Positions 35,234 to 42,922 of a stretch of 64,000 bases of DNA are shown one piece after another. Location: the NCBI RefSeq assembly GCF_003143955.1, contig NZ_QFVS01000005.1, positions 1 to 64,000 of the forward strand. Direction: 5' to 3'. The notes under the pieces were generated by a model that worked only from the letters and a program-made list of their open reading frames with translations, did not search any database and had not been told where the DNA came from. Source of the stretch: Kurthia zopfii. GTDB taxonomy: Bacteria > Bacillota > Bacilli > Bacillales_A > Planococcaceae. The translations under genes were made by a program, and so were the position numbers. Positions within the stretch are counted from its first letter, which is position 1; each line of letters begins with the position of its first letter.

Positions 35234-35938
35234 ATGTTTGAATTAGATCATGTTGTTTATTTCACAAAAAGAAGTCCAGAAGAAGTAGTGGAGAAAGTCG
35301 AAATTGAAAAAGTTCATCCAGTAATTGGTGGACAGCATTTGCAATGGGGAACGCATAATGCATTATTTTATACAAAGTCGAGTTATATTGAATGGCTTTC
35401 AATAGAAGATTTAGAAAAAGCGAGACATACGAATCATCCATTAATTAAACAATTACTTTATGATGTGGACGATCGCGATGGATTTGCTTCTATTTGTTTA
35501 CGTTCTGACAACTTGGAGCAAATGGATAAGTATTTTTCAAAAATGGGCTACAAAACGAGTGGCGTATTACCGTCTGAACGAAAGACGGCGGATGGTGAAG
35601 TTATTCGTTGGAAGATGTTATTCATCGATCAAAAAGTAGATGAAAGTTTGCCTTATCCTTTTTTCATTGAATGGGAGAAGGATACGGAAGAACGTTATAG
35701 CGCTTTACGTGAAAGTGGTGCTGTGAAAGAAGCAAATGAAGAACTAACAATTAATAAATGTAAATTCCACGTACATGATGTGGAGAAGAAGCTAACGCAA
35801 TGGTCAAGATTACTATCACTACCTTTCAAAGACAATCAGTTGAAGCTTTCGAATACGAAGTTCGAATTTATCGAATCGAATGATGAGAAAGAACGTCTAC
35901 AAACGGTGGAAGTAGTGAAGTCTTGGACAATTGAGTAG
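35234..35938 (+). CDS. VOC-superfamily (glyoxalase-like) protein
   Basis: This 234-residue protein begins FELDHVVYFTKRSPEEVVE with a His metal-ligand position in DHVVYF, then GGQHLQWGTHNALFYT, a pattern seen in glyoxalase-like domain proteins (Glyoxalase_3 group). A second, degenerate half follows (KCKFHVHDVEKKLTQWSRLLSLP). The substrate is unknown. RBS AAGGGGTGG precedes ATG. The downstream hairpin at 35975-36077 may end its transcript. Confidence 0.75.
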   Translation: MFELDHVVYFTKRSPEEVVEKVEIEKVHPVIGGQHLQWGTHNALFYTKSSYIEWLSIEDLEKARHTNHPLIKQLLYDVDDRDGFASICLRSDNLEQMDKYFSKMGYKTSGVLPSERKTADGEVIRWKMLFIDQKVDESLPYPFFIEWEKDTEERYSALRESGAVKEANEELTINKCKFHVHDVEKKLTQWSRLLSLPFKDNQLKLSNTKFEFIESNDEKERLQTVEVVKSWTIE

Positions 35939-35974
35939 CGATATGATAGGATTACCTTAATTAATAGGACGGGG

Positions 35975-36077
35975 GGCTTTCGAAATGATTATTCGTATTC
36001 GACACAATGATGAAAAAATTAAATAACCCATCATTAACGGCGGAATACGTCTTCTATTATTTTGAGAGCCATTTTTT
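35975..36077 (+). terminator. Long leader hairpin with U-run in front of hflX (possible attenuator)
   Basis: Three stacked stems form one long hairpin. Stem A: 35975-35989 with 36056-36070, 15 contiguous pairs including three G-U. Stem B: CGTATTC (35994-36000) with GAATACG (36043-36049). Stem C: AATGATG (36006-36012) with CATCATT (36029-36035). TTTTTT follows at 36072-36077. The 13-codon upstream ORF begins inside stem A and covers the 5' arms of all three stems. Confidence 0.75.
35985..36026 (+). CDS. Upstream ORF of hflX, 13-aa leader peptide candidate
   Basis: ATG 35985 opens a 13-codon frame, MIIRIRHNDEKIK, ending in TAA at 36024-36026. A G-rich Shine-Dalgarno-like run (GGACGGGGGG) ends eight bases before it. 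The ORF lies entirely in the 5' arm and loop of the leader hairpin, and its ATG is paired in stem A, so a ribosome translating or stalling here would disrupt the terminator. Role is inferred. Confidence 0.5.
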   Translation: MIIRIRHNDEKIK

Positions 36078-36082
36078 ATAAA

Positions 36083-36118
36083 GGAGAGAGTAGACCTATG
36101 TTTGCTCTGTCCTTTTTT
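36083..36118 (+). terminator. Second tandem intrinsic terminator in the hflX leader
   Basis: Thirteen positions (36083-36095) pair with 36100-36112, with a single mismatch (G36086/G36109), closing a CTAT tetraloop. TTTTTT follows immediately. It lies about 60 bases before the hflX start. Confidence 0.8.
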
Positions 36119-36174
36119 CTATGGAATTTTTAGGGATGTCTTTTGTCGAATGGTGAATTAAAGGAGGAAGTATT

Positions 36175-37440
36175 TTGGACGAATTATTAGAAAAAGCAAT
36201 ATTAGTAGGGGTAAATGTAAAACATGACCCTCATTTTGACTATTCAATTGAAGAATTAGGAAATTTAGCAGAAGCGTTAAATGTAGAAGTTGTTGGTACG
36301 ATTACGCAAAATCTAGACCGCGTAACAGCGTCACATTATATAGGAACTGGTAAAACAGAAGAAGTGAAAAATCTATATGCAGCAATGGATGCAAATTTAG
36401 TCATTTTTGATGCGGAATTATCACCTGCTCAAATTCGTAATTTAGAAGAAGGTTTAGATTGTAAAATTATTGACCGCACGATGTTAATTTTAGATATTTT
36501 CGCAAGAAGAGCTAAAACGAAGGAAGCACAAATGCAAGTGGAGATTGCGCAGCTGCAATATATGTTACCGAGACTTGTCGGTATGTATAATTCATTATCA
36601 CGTCAAGGTGGTGGCACGGGCGGCGGTTTTGCCAACCGTGGTGCTGGTGAGACGAAACTAGAATTAGATCGTCGTAAAATCGAAGAACAAATTACGAAAA
36701 TTCGTCGCGATTTAGAAGCGATTAAAGATCAACGTGAGACACAGCGTAAACAACGTCGTAAAAACAGTGTGCCGGTCGTATCATTAGTTGGTTATACGAA
36801 TGCTGGTAAATCGACAATCATGAATCAATTATTGGCGAAGACAAGTGACGAGGAGCATAAACAGGTTTTTGAAAAAGATATGTTATTCGCGACGCTTGAA
36901 ACATCTGTAAGACAGATTGACCTTGAAGATAATAAAAACTTCCTATTAACAGATACAGTTGGATTTGTTAGTAAACTACCTCACCATCTTGTGAAGGCAT
37001 TCCGCTCTACATTGGAAGAAGCGCGAGATGCAGATTTATTACTTCATGTTGTAGACGCTTCAAATGAAGATCGCGATTATATGATGGAAGTAACGAATAA
37101 AACGTTACAAGACGTCGGTGTGAAAGAAGTTCCTACTATATATGTATACAATAAATCAGACCGAGCAGACGCCCCGTATCCACATGTGAATAATAATAGC
37201 ATTTGGATTTCCGCAAAAGAGGGTGCAGGTCTAGATGAATTACTTGAAATGATCAAAAAAGAAGTATTCGATGATTATGAGTTATTAGAAATGTGCATTC
37301 CTTATGAGCGCGGCGATTTAGTTTCATTTTTAAATGAAAAAGCAGCGATTAAAGAGACGAAATATGAAGAAGAAGGCACATATGTGAGAGCAGAAGTGAA
37401 GCTTGAGCATAAACAAAAAATCGAAGAATTTATCGTTTAA
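36175..37440 (+). CDS. hflX: Ribosome-splitting GTPase HflX
   Basis: This 421-residue GTPase has an N-terminal HflX domain (GVNVKHDPHFDYSIEELGNLAEAL, HYIGTGKTEEVK), the glycine-rich linker GGGTGGGFANRGAGETKLE, and a G domain with P-loop GYTNAGKS (about 206-213), DTVGFVSKLPHHLV (G3) and NKSD (G4). A helical C-terminal tail follows. HflX splits stalled ribosomes and in Listeria the HflXr variant gives macrolide-lincosamide resistance under leader control. TTG start with AAGGAGG seven bases upstream. Confidence 0.93.
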   Translation: MDELLEKAILVGVNVKHDPHFDYSIEELGNLAEALNVEVVGTITQNLDRVTASHYIGTGKTEEVKNLYAAMDANLVIFDAELSPAQIRNLEEGLDCKIIDRTMLILDIFARRAKTKEAQMQVEIAQLQYMLPRLVGMYNSLSRQGGGTGGGFANRGAGETKLELDRRKIEEQITKIRRDLEAIKDQRETQRKQRRKNSVPVVSLVGYTNAGKSTIMNQLLAKTSDEEHKQVFEKDMLFATLETSVRQIDLEDNKNFLLTDTVGFVSKLPHHLVKAFRSTLEEARDADLLLHVVDASNEDRDYMMEVTNKTLQDVGVKEVPTIYVYNKSDRADAPYPHVNNNSIWISAKEGAGLDELLEMIKKEVFDDYELLEMCIPYERGDLVSFLNEKAAIKETKYEEEGTYVRAEVKLEHKQKIEEFIV

Positions 37441-37450
37441 AAATTATGTT

Positions 37451-37496
37451 AGAAGTATTCTATTGCAGGGTATGTTATAGAATGCTTCTTTTTTAT
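37451..37496 (+). terminator. Intrinsic terminator after hflX
   Basis: AGAAGTATTCTAT (37451-37463) pairs with ATAGAATGCTTCT (37477-37489), one A-G/T-C variation, followed by TTTTTTATTTT. Confidence 0.8.
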
Positions 37497-37664
37497 TTTG
37501 TCTGGTATGTATTTTTAAGGAGGACACTATAGATTTCCAAAAAGAAAAACCCAATAATTATAAGACTTAAATTACTTTATTGAGTCTATGTATATCAATA
37601 ATGGTTGCGTTTTCATTAAAAATATTTAAGTATTAATTTCAGAAAATTTACTATTTTCTAATTT

Positions 37665-37722
37665 TTGACATAATGAAATTGTGTGTATATAATGGACATA
37701 CTCTTTTTTAAAAAAAGGTATG
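37665..37722 (+). promoter_or_regulatory. Consensus promoter and palindrome before the POT transporter gene
   Basis: TTGACA (37665-37670), a 17-base spacer and TATAAT (37688-37693) match the sigma-A consensus exactly. An inverted repeat (CATAC 37697-37701 with GTATG 37718-37722, enclosing complementary T and A runs) lies at the transcription start, so it could be an operator or a 5' mRNA hairpin. Confidence 0.8.
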
Positions 37723-37769
37723 CAAATAAAATTTTTTGACTATTTAAGAAATTGAAAGTGGGAGTTAAT

Positions 37770-39257
37770 ATGGCAACAAAAGAAGAAATTGTTAAATCAG
37801 TGCCCCAGAAGGGCTTCTTCGGACACCCTAAAGGTTTATTCAGCCTATTCTTCACAGAGTTCTGGGAGCGTTTCTCTTACTACGGTATGAGAGCGATCTT
37901 GCTTTACTTCATGTATGATACTGTATCAAATGGTGGTCTAGGACTTGATAAGACTACTGCAACATCAATCATGTCGATTTACGGTTCATTAGTTTATATG
38001 TCAGGTATTATTGGTGGTTGGGTAGCCGACCGACTATTAGGTACACGCCGCACGATTTTCTGGGGTGGTATTCTAATCATGACCGGTCACCTATGCTTAG
38101 CATTACCAGGTGGCATAACAATGCTATTCGTATCAATGGTATTCATCATTCTAGGTACAGGGTTACTTAAACCAAACGTATCATCAGTTGTTGGTGATAT
38201 TTATGCACCAGAAGATAATCGTCGTGATGCAGGTTTCAGTATTTTCTACATGGGGATCAACTTAGGTTCATTCATTGCACCATTAGTGGTAGGTGCTGTT
38301 CAAAAGAACTATAACTATCACGCAGGTTTCGGGATCGCTGCATTCGGTATGGCAGTCGGTTTAGTAATGTACAAATTAACTGAGAAGAAAAACTTAGGTC
38401 TTGCAGGTGTTAAACCTACAAACCCATTAAAAGCAGAAGAACGCTCAAACATCTTGAAAAAAGGCTTAATTGCTTTAGTCATAATTGCGATTCTTGTTGC
38501 AGCAGCAGCTTCACAAGGTTGGGTTACAATTGGTAATGTCGTAAACTTCTTCACAGTTGTTGGTCTATTAGCACCAATTATCGTATTCATTTGGATGTTC
38601 ACATCTAAGAAGACAAAATCAGAAGAACGTTCACACTTATTAGCTTATATTCCACTGTTCATTACAGGGGTAATGTTCTGGGTAATCCAAGAACAAGGTT
38701 CAACAATTTTAGCGCGTTATGCTGAGAGTCGTACTGATTTATCAGTTGGTTCATATAACATTCCAGCAGCTTGGTTCCAATCTTTAAACCCATTATTCAT
38801 CATCATCTTTGCACCGATTTTCGCTGCATTATGGTTGAAATTGGGCGATCGTCAACCATCAACACCAATTAAATTCTCATTCTCATTATTATTCGCAGGT
38901 CTATCATTCTTACTAATGATCATTCCAGCAGTATTATCAGATGGTCAATCATTGGTTAGTCCTTTCTGGTTGATTGGTTCATTCCTGTTAGTTGTATTCG
39001 GTGAATTATTAATGTCACCAGTAGGACTTTCAGCAACGACAAAACTTGCACCAGAAGCATTCGCAGCACAAACAATGTCACTATGGTTCTTAACAAGTAC
39101 TGCAGCACAAGCATTGAATGCGCAATTTGCGAAAGTATTCGACAAAGTAACTGAAATTCAATACTTCGGTTACCTTGGAGGAGCAGCAGTTGTATTATTC
39201 TTCATCATGATCTTAATTAGCCCATGGATTTCTAGAAAAATGGGTACGATTAAATAA
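37770..39257 (+). CDS. POT/PTR2-family proton-dependent oligopeptide transporter
   Basis: This 495-residue, roughly 14-helix transporter carries the PTR2 signatures: FFTEFWERFSYYGMRAILL (with the ExxERF-type proton motif E-F-W-E-R-F), GGWVADRLLGTRR and FSIFYMGINLGSFIAP. QEQGSTILARYAE in helix 7 fits the di/tripeptide DtpT type. The frame opens at TTG 37752, but GTGGGAG lies within that extension and is placed for ATG 37770. It sits behind a perfect consensus promoter, so expression may be high when not repressed. Confidence 0.92.
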   Translation: MATKEEIVKSVPQKGFFGHPKGLFSLFFTEFWERFSYYGMRAILLYFMYDTVSNGGLGLDKTTATSIMSIYGSLVYMSGIIGGWVADRLLGTRRTIFWGGILIMTGHLCLALPGGITMLFVSMVFIILGTGLLKPNVSSVVGDIYAPEDNRRDAGFSIFYMGINLGSFIAPLVVGAVQKNYNYHAGFGIAAFGMAVGLVMYKLTEKKNLGLAGVKPTNPLKAEERSNILKKGLIALVIIAILVAAAASQGWVTIGNVVNFFTVVGLLAPIIVFIWMFTSKKTKSEERSHLLAYIPLFITGVMFWVIQEQGSTILARYAESRTDLSVGSYNIPAAWFQSLNPLFIIIFAPIFAALWLKLGDRQPSTPIKFSFSLLFAGLSFLLMIIPAVLSDGQSLVSPFWLIGSFLLVVFGELLMSPVGLSATTKLAPEAFAAQTMSLWFLTSTAAQALNAQFAKVFDKVTEIQYFGYLGGAAVVLFFIMILISPWISRKMGTIK

Positions 39258-39267
39258 TAAAATTAAT

Positions 39268-39303
39268 AGAGGGAATCACTTTTAAAGTGATTCTCTCTTT
39301 TTT
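39268..39303 (+). terminator. Intrinsic terminator after the POT transporter gene
   Basis: GAGGGAATCACTT pairs with AAGTGATTCTCTC across a short loop, followed by TTTTTT. Confidence 0.8.
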
Positions 39304-39342
39304 GTGGGAAAAATTGTATAATAATGTAAAAGGGGGATGGGA

Positions 39343-39765
39343 ATGAAGAAAAAATCGATGGTTATAAGCAGTATCGTAGCACTCATTGTTATTTTAGGTG
39401 CTGCATTCTATTTAATAGGAAGTAAGGAGAAATCATTGGCGCATGATTTATTAAGTGAAGTAGATTTTTCTAAAGTAAAAGTGAATGCGCAAATTTCAAA
39501 ATCCGACAATATTTCCGAAGTAAGTGTGGATGATTCAAAAGAGATTTTGCAATTACTACAAAAGATGAATGTGAAGAAGAAACATGTAGAAGGGTTGAAG
39601 GATTATTCCATCTTAATAGCATCAGGTGGCGGTGGCTCATTCCAAATCTTTCTTTATGATCAAGGTTACATTAAAATCCCGACACAAACGCACGACGATC
39701 TTTATAAAGTGACGGAATCAAATGAATTTGAAAAGCTTCTTCACATTGTTGAAAAAAATAAGTAG
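39343..39765 (+). CDS. Hypothetical membrane-anchored protein, 140 aa
   Basis: I do not recognise it. It has a basic start (MKKKSM), one hydrophobic segment (residues 7-24, a signal anchor because no lipobox or cleavage site is clear) and a hydrophilic exported domain with short beta-strand-like stretches (KVKVNAQISKSDNISEVSVDD, ASGGGGSFQIFLYDQGYIKI). The start ATG 39343 is preferred over ATG 39337 because GGGGGAT lies at a better distance. A TATAATAAT -10-like box lies upstream. Single-gene unit. Confidence 0.65.
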   Translation: MKKKSMVISSIVALIVILGAAFYLIGSKEKSLAHDLLSEVDFSKVKVNAQISKSDNISEVSVDDSKEILQLLQKMNVKKKHVEGLKDYSILIASGGGGSFQIFLYDQGYIKIPTQTHDDLYKVTESNEFEKLLHIVEKNK

Positions 39766-39771
39766 TTGTTT

Positions 39772-39804
39772 AATAAGTCAGGTGAACACATCTGACTTAT
39801 TTTG
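39772..39804 (+). terminator. Intrinsic terminator after the hypothetical gene
   Basis: AATAAGTCAG (39772-39781) pairs with CTGACTTATT (39792-39801). Confidence 0.7.
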
Positions 39805-39861
39805 CATTTAAATAGAAGAAAAGAGATTTTGGTTTTGAATCAAATGTTGTCGTGAATGAAC

Positions 39862-39970
39862 GAAATAACGAGGACTCCTGCCGAAAAACAAGTGAGAAGC
39901 AATCCTTTATTGCAACTCACAGTGGCAATAAATAGTGCGCCACTTGTCGGCGGAAAGCCTTCGTTATTTC
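39862..39970. repeat. Structured intergenic repeat with terminal inverted arms
   Basis: GAAATAACGA (39862-39871) and TCGTTATTTC (39961-39970) form perfect terminal inverted arms. Inside are GACTCCTGCCG and a partner GTCGGCGGAAAGCC, plus smaller hairpins (GCAATcctttATTGC; GTGGC...GCCAC). GACTCCTGC...CGG...AAAGCC elements of this kind recur between genes in Bacillaceae genomes as short structured repeats. It has no coding potential. Copy number in this genome cannot be seen from one window. Confidence 0.6.
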
Positions 39971-40126
39971 TATATGTTACAAACATGAACTTCTTTACAC
40001 CTCCGACTGAGAGAATAAATTTTTTTAAGTAAAAACGATTTAAAAGGAAAAATAAATAAATACCGATATATCAACGTTTAAAGTAAGAAATTATGAATTT
40101 TACACGTAGTAAAGAAGTCCGATAAA

Positions 40127-40207
40127 TGATAATCATTGTCATTTAACCTTGAAATGCTATTTGTGCGTGCTATAATGGAAATTGTGAGTAAATGATATTG
40201 GTTATCA
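40127..40207 (+). promoter_or_regulatory. Fur-regulated promoter of the siderophore ABC operon
   Basis: The promoter is TTGAAA (40149-40154), a 16-base spacer and TATAAT (40171-40176). A Fur box with one mismatch (TGATAAT-C-ATTGTCA, 40127-40141) lies just upstream of the -35, and a weaker one with two mismatches (TGATATT-G-GTTATCA, 40193-40207) lies about 20 bases after the -10. Confidence 0.82.
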
Positions 40208-40250
40208 ATTACTAATTTACTCAAATCTATGACGGCATTGGGGATTTATG

Positions 40251-41207
40251 ATGAAGAAAAGATATCTATTTATAGCGCTTATATTGTTATCGGTTCTTTC
40301 ATTATTCGTGGGAGTTAGCCGCATATCACCAGTAGATTTACTAGACTTCAATTCAGAGAAGACACAAATCTTCTTAATTAGTCGAGTACCTAGACTTATA
40401 GCGATTATTCTCGCTGGAGTTGGTATGAGTATAGCGGGTTTAATTATGCAGAGCTTAAGTCGAAACAAATTCGTATCACCTACTACTGCAGGTACGCTTG
40501 ATGCGACGAAATTAGGTATTCTTGTTTCGATGATGATCTTCGTCAATGCGACAATGCTTGAAAGAATGGTAGTAGCATTTATTTTTGCTTTAGCAGGTAC
40601 ATTCCTGTTCATGCAAATTTTAAATCGTATTAAATTCAAAGATGCCATTTTCATTCCGTTAATCGGTATGATGTTTGGTAACATCTTGAACTCAATCACG
40701 ACATTCTTCGCATATAAAATGGACATCATTCAAAACTTATCTACATGGCTGCAAGGCGACTTCTCAACAATCTTAAAAGGTCGTTATGAATTATTGTACA
40801 TAAGTGTTCCAATCCTAATCATCGCATACTTTTATGCAAATCGTTTTACGGTTGCAGGTATGGGTGAGGACTTCGCTAAAAACCTAGGGATCAAATACAA
40901 ACGTATTGTGAACTTCGGTTTAGTGTTAGTAGCGCTTATTTCAACATCGGTTGTGCTAACTGTCGGAGTTATTCCTTTTGTTGGCCTGATCATACCAAAT
41001 ATTGTTTCTTTATATAAAGGAGATAATTTGGCTAAGACTTTACCACACACAGCAATGCTGGGGGCAGTTTTCCTATTAATCTGTGACATTCTCGGCAGGG
41101 TAATTATTTATCCCTATGAAATTTCAATCAGCTTGATGGTAGGCGTGATTGGCAGTGCCATCTTCCTTTACTTATTAATGAGGGGGAGAGCATATGCGAA
41201 GCAATAA
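40251..41207 (+). CDS. Iron-siderophore ABC transporter permease (YclN-like)
   Basis: This 318-residue FecCD/BtuC-type permease has a family core of PRLIAIILAGVGMSIAGLIMQSL and the C-terminal EAA-like GVIPFVGLIIPNIVSLY. The closest match I recognise is B. subtilis YclN, part of the petrobactin importer YclNOPQ. ATG 40251 is preferred to ATG 40248 because GGGG at 40240-40243 is seven bases upstream. First gene of a four-gene operon; overlaps the next by 14 bases. Confidence 0.9.
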   Translation: MKKRYLFIALILLSVLSLFVGVSRISPVDLLDFNSEKTQIFLISRVPRLIAIILAGVGMSIAGLIMQSLSRNKFVSPTTAGTLDATKLGILVSMMIFVNATMLERMVVAFIFALAGTFLFMQILNRIKFKDAIFIPLIGMMFGNILNSITTFFAYKMDIIQNLSTWLQGDFSTILKGRYELLYISVPILIIAYFYANRFTVAGMGEDFAKNLGIKYKRIVNFGLVLVALISTSVVLTVGVIPFVGLIIPNIVSLYKGDNLAKTLPHTAMLGAVFLLICDILGRVIIYPYEISISLMVGVIGSAIFLYLLMRGRAYAKQ

Positions 41208-42147
41208 AACTAAGTTACTTATAATGCTTGCACTCGTAGTAGTGGCAACATTGTTATATGTTTTTCAAGATTTAAACGGAAGTTATCATTACGCTCTTCC
41301 AAGAAGACTGATGAAAGTGCTAGCAATGGCTATTACAGGTATTGCAATCGCTTATGCAACAGTGACATTCCAAACGATTACACATAACCGAATTTTAACG
41401 CCGAGTATTATGGGGATTGATTCGATGTATATGCTTCTGCAAACATTGATTATCTTCACATTAGGTTCTGCACATATTGCAGCAGCTAACTCGACAGTGA
41501 ACTTCTTTATCTCGTTAGTCGGAATGGTTGGATTTGCACTCATACTTTATCGCTTCATGTTTAGAAAAGAAGGTCAGCCGATTTTCTTCCTACTTCTCGT
41601 AGGGATTATCGTCGGTACACTTTTAGGAAGTTTAACGACATTCCTTCAAGTATTAATTGATCCGAATGAATTCATGAATGTACAAGATAAAATGTTCGCT
41701 AGTTTCAACAATGTCGACGTCAGCCTTGTCTGGATCGCATTAGTAATTGTAGTAGTTACAATCGCTTACGGTTGGACGAAGATGAGCGAATTAGATGTGC
41801 TATCACTTGGTCGAGATAATGCCCGCAACTTAGGTGTTAATTATGACGGCGTTGTTAAAACAATGTTGATCTTATCAGCAATCCTAATTGCAACTTCTAC
41901 TGCACTTGTTGGACCGATTACGTTCTTCGGATTAATTGTTGCGAACTTAGCATATCAATTCTTCCATACGTATAAACACTCGGTTTTAGTAACCGGTGCA
42001 ATGTTATTCAGTATGATTGCTTTAATCGGTGGTCAATGGATTGTAGAACGCGTATTCACGTTCTCAACTACATTAAGTGTCATCATTAACTTTGTCGGTG
42101 GAATTTACTTTATTTACTTACTATTAAGGGAGAGTCGTTCATCATGA
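41194..42147 (+). CDS. Iron-siderophore ABC transporter permease (YclO-like)
   Basis: This 317-residue second FecCD permease forms a heterodimer with the upstream subunit. Features include PRRLMKVLAMAITGIAIAYATVTFQ near residue 30 and the coupling segment GPITFFGLIVANLAYQFF. It begins within the last codons of the first permease gene (14-base overlap) and ends in an ATGA overlap with the ATPase gene, so all three are tightly coupled. Confidence 0.9.
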   Translation: MRSNKTKLLIMLALVVVATLLYVFQDLNGSYHYALPRRLMKVLAMAITGIAIAYATVTFQTITHNRILTPSIMGIDSMYMLLQTLIIFTLGSAHIAAANSTVNFFISLVGMVGFALILYRFMFRKEGQPIFFLLLVGIIVGTLLGSLTTFLQVLIDPNEFMNVQDKMFASFNNVDVSLVWIALVIVVVTIAYGWTKMSELDVLSLGRDNARNLGVNYDGVVKTMLILSAILIATSTALVGPITFFGLIVANLAYQFFHTYKHSVLVTGAMLFSMIALIGGQWIVERVFTFSTTLSVIINFVGGIYFIYLLLRESRSS

Positions 42148-42908
42148 TTTCAGTCAAAGAAATATCTAAAGTGTTTGGCAAGAAAAAAGTCGTAGATGCG
42201 GTCACTGTCGATATTCAACCAGGGAAGATTACTTCTTTCATTGGACCGAATGGCGCAGGGAAATCGACGCTTCTATCAATGGTTAGTCGATTAATGAATG
42301 CCGATTCTGGTGAAGTATTATTAGATGCATCTGATGTAAAAACGTTTAAATCAAATGACTTTGCACAAAGAGTTTCGATTTTAAAACAATCCAACTTCAT
42401 GAATGTTCGTTTAACGATTCGTGAATTAGTCGCATTTGGTCGCTTTCCTTACTCGAAAGGTCGTTTAACGGCTGAAGATGAAGCGAAAGTGGATCAAGCA
42501 ATTGAATATATGAACCTTGTAGAAATGCAAGATTCGTTTTTAGATGAACTGTCAGGCGGTCAACGTCAACGTGCATTCATCGCAATGGTAATCGCGCAAG
42601 ATACAGAGTATGTATTACTTGATGAACCATTGAACAACTTAGATATGAAACATTCCGTACAGATTATGAAAATCTTACGTAAGCTTGTAGATGAGCTAGG
42701 GAAAACGGTTGTCATCGTACTTCATGATATTAACTTTGCATCTGTTTATTCAGATCACATCGTTGCATTGAAAGATGGACGAATCGTAAAAGATGGCCCG
42801 ACGAACGAAATCATCAATACAGAAGCTTTAAGAGAGATTTACGACATGGACATTCCGATTCAGGAATTAGACAATTGTCGAATTTGCGTATATTTTAATT
42901 CAAAATAA
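42144..42908 (+). CDS. Iron-siderophore ABC transporter ATP-binding protein (YclP-like)
   Basis: This 254-residue ABC ATPase has Walker A GPNGAGKST (about 33-41), signature LSGGQRQRAF, Walker B YVLLDEPLNNLD, and the H-loop VLHDINFAS. It powers siderophore import by the two upstream permeases. ATG overlaps the upstream stop (ATGA). Confidence 0.92.
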   Translation: MISVKEISKVFGKKKVVDAVTVDIQPGKITSFIGPNGAGKSTLLSMVSRLMNADSGEVLLDASDVKTFKSNDFAQRVSILKQSNFMNVRLTIRELVAFGRFPYSKGRLTAEDEAKVDQAIEYMNLVEMQDSFLDELSGGQRQRAFIAMVIAQDTEYVLLDEPLNNLDMKHSVQIMKILRKLVDELGKTVVIVLHDINFASVYSDHIVALKDGRIVKDGPTNEIINTEALREIYDMDIPIQELDNCRICVYFNSK

Positions 42909-42922
42909 GGGAGTTTTTAATA

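Noticed and set aside
36121-36156. Second short ORF (11 codons) between the tandem terminators and hflX
   Set aside because: No Shine-Dalgarno precedes it, because the upstream bases are the terminator T-run.
40217-40729. 170-codon minus-strand ORF over the YclN-like permease
   Set aside because: The plus-strand permease has clear family motifs and an operon context; the minus frame has none and overlaps the promoter and RBS.
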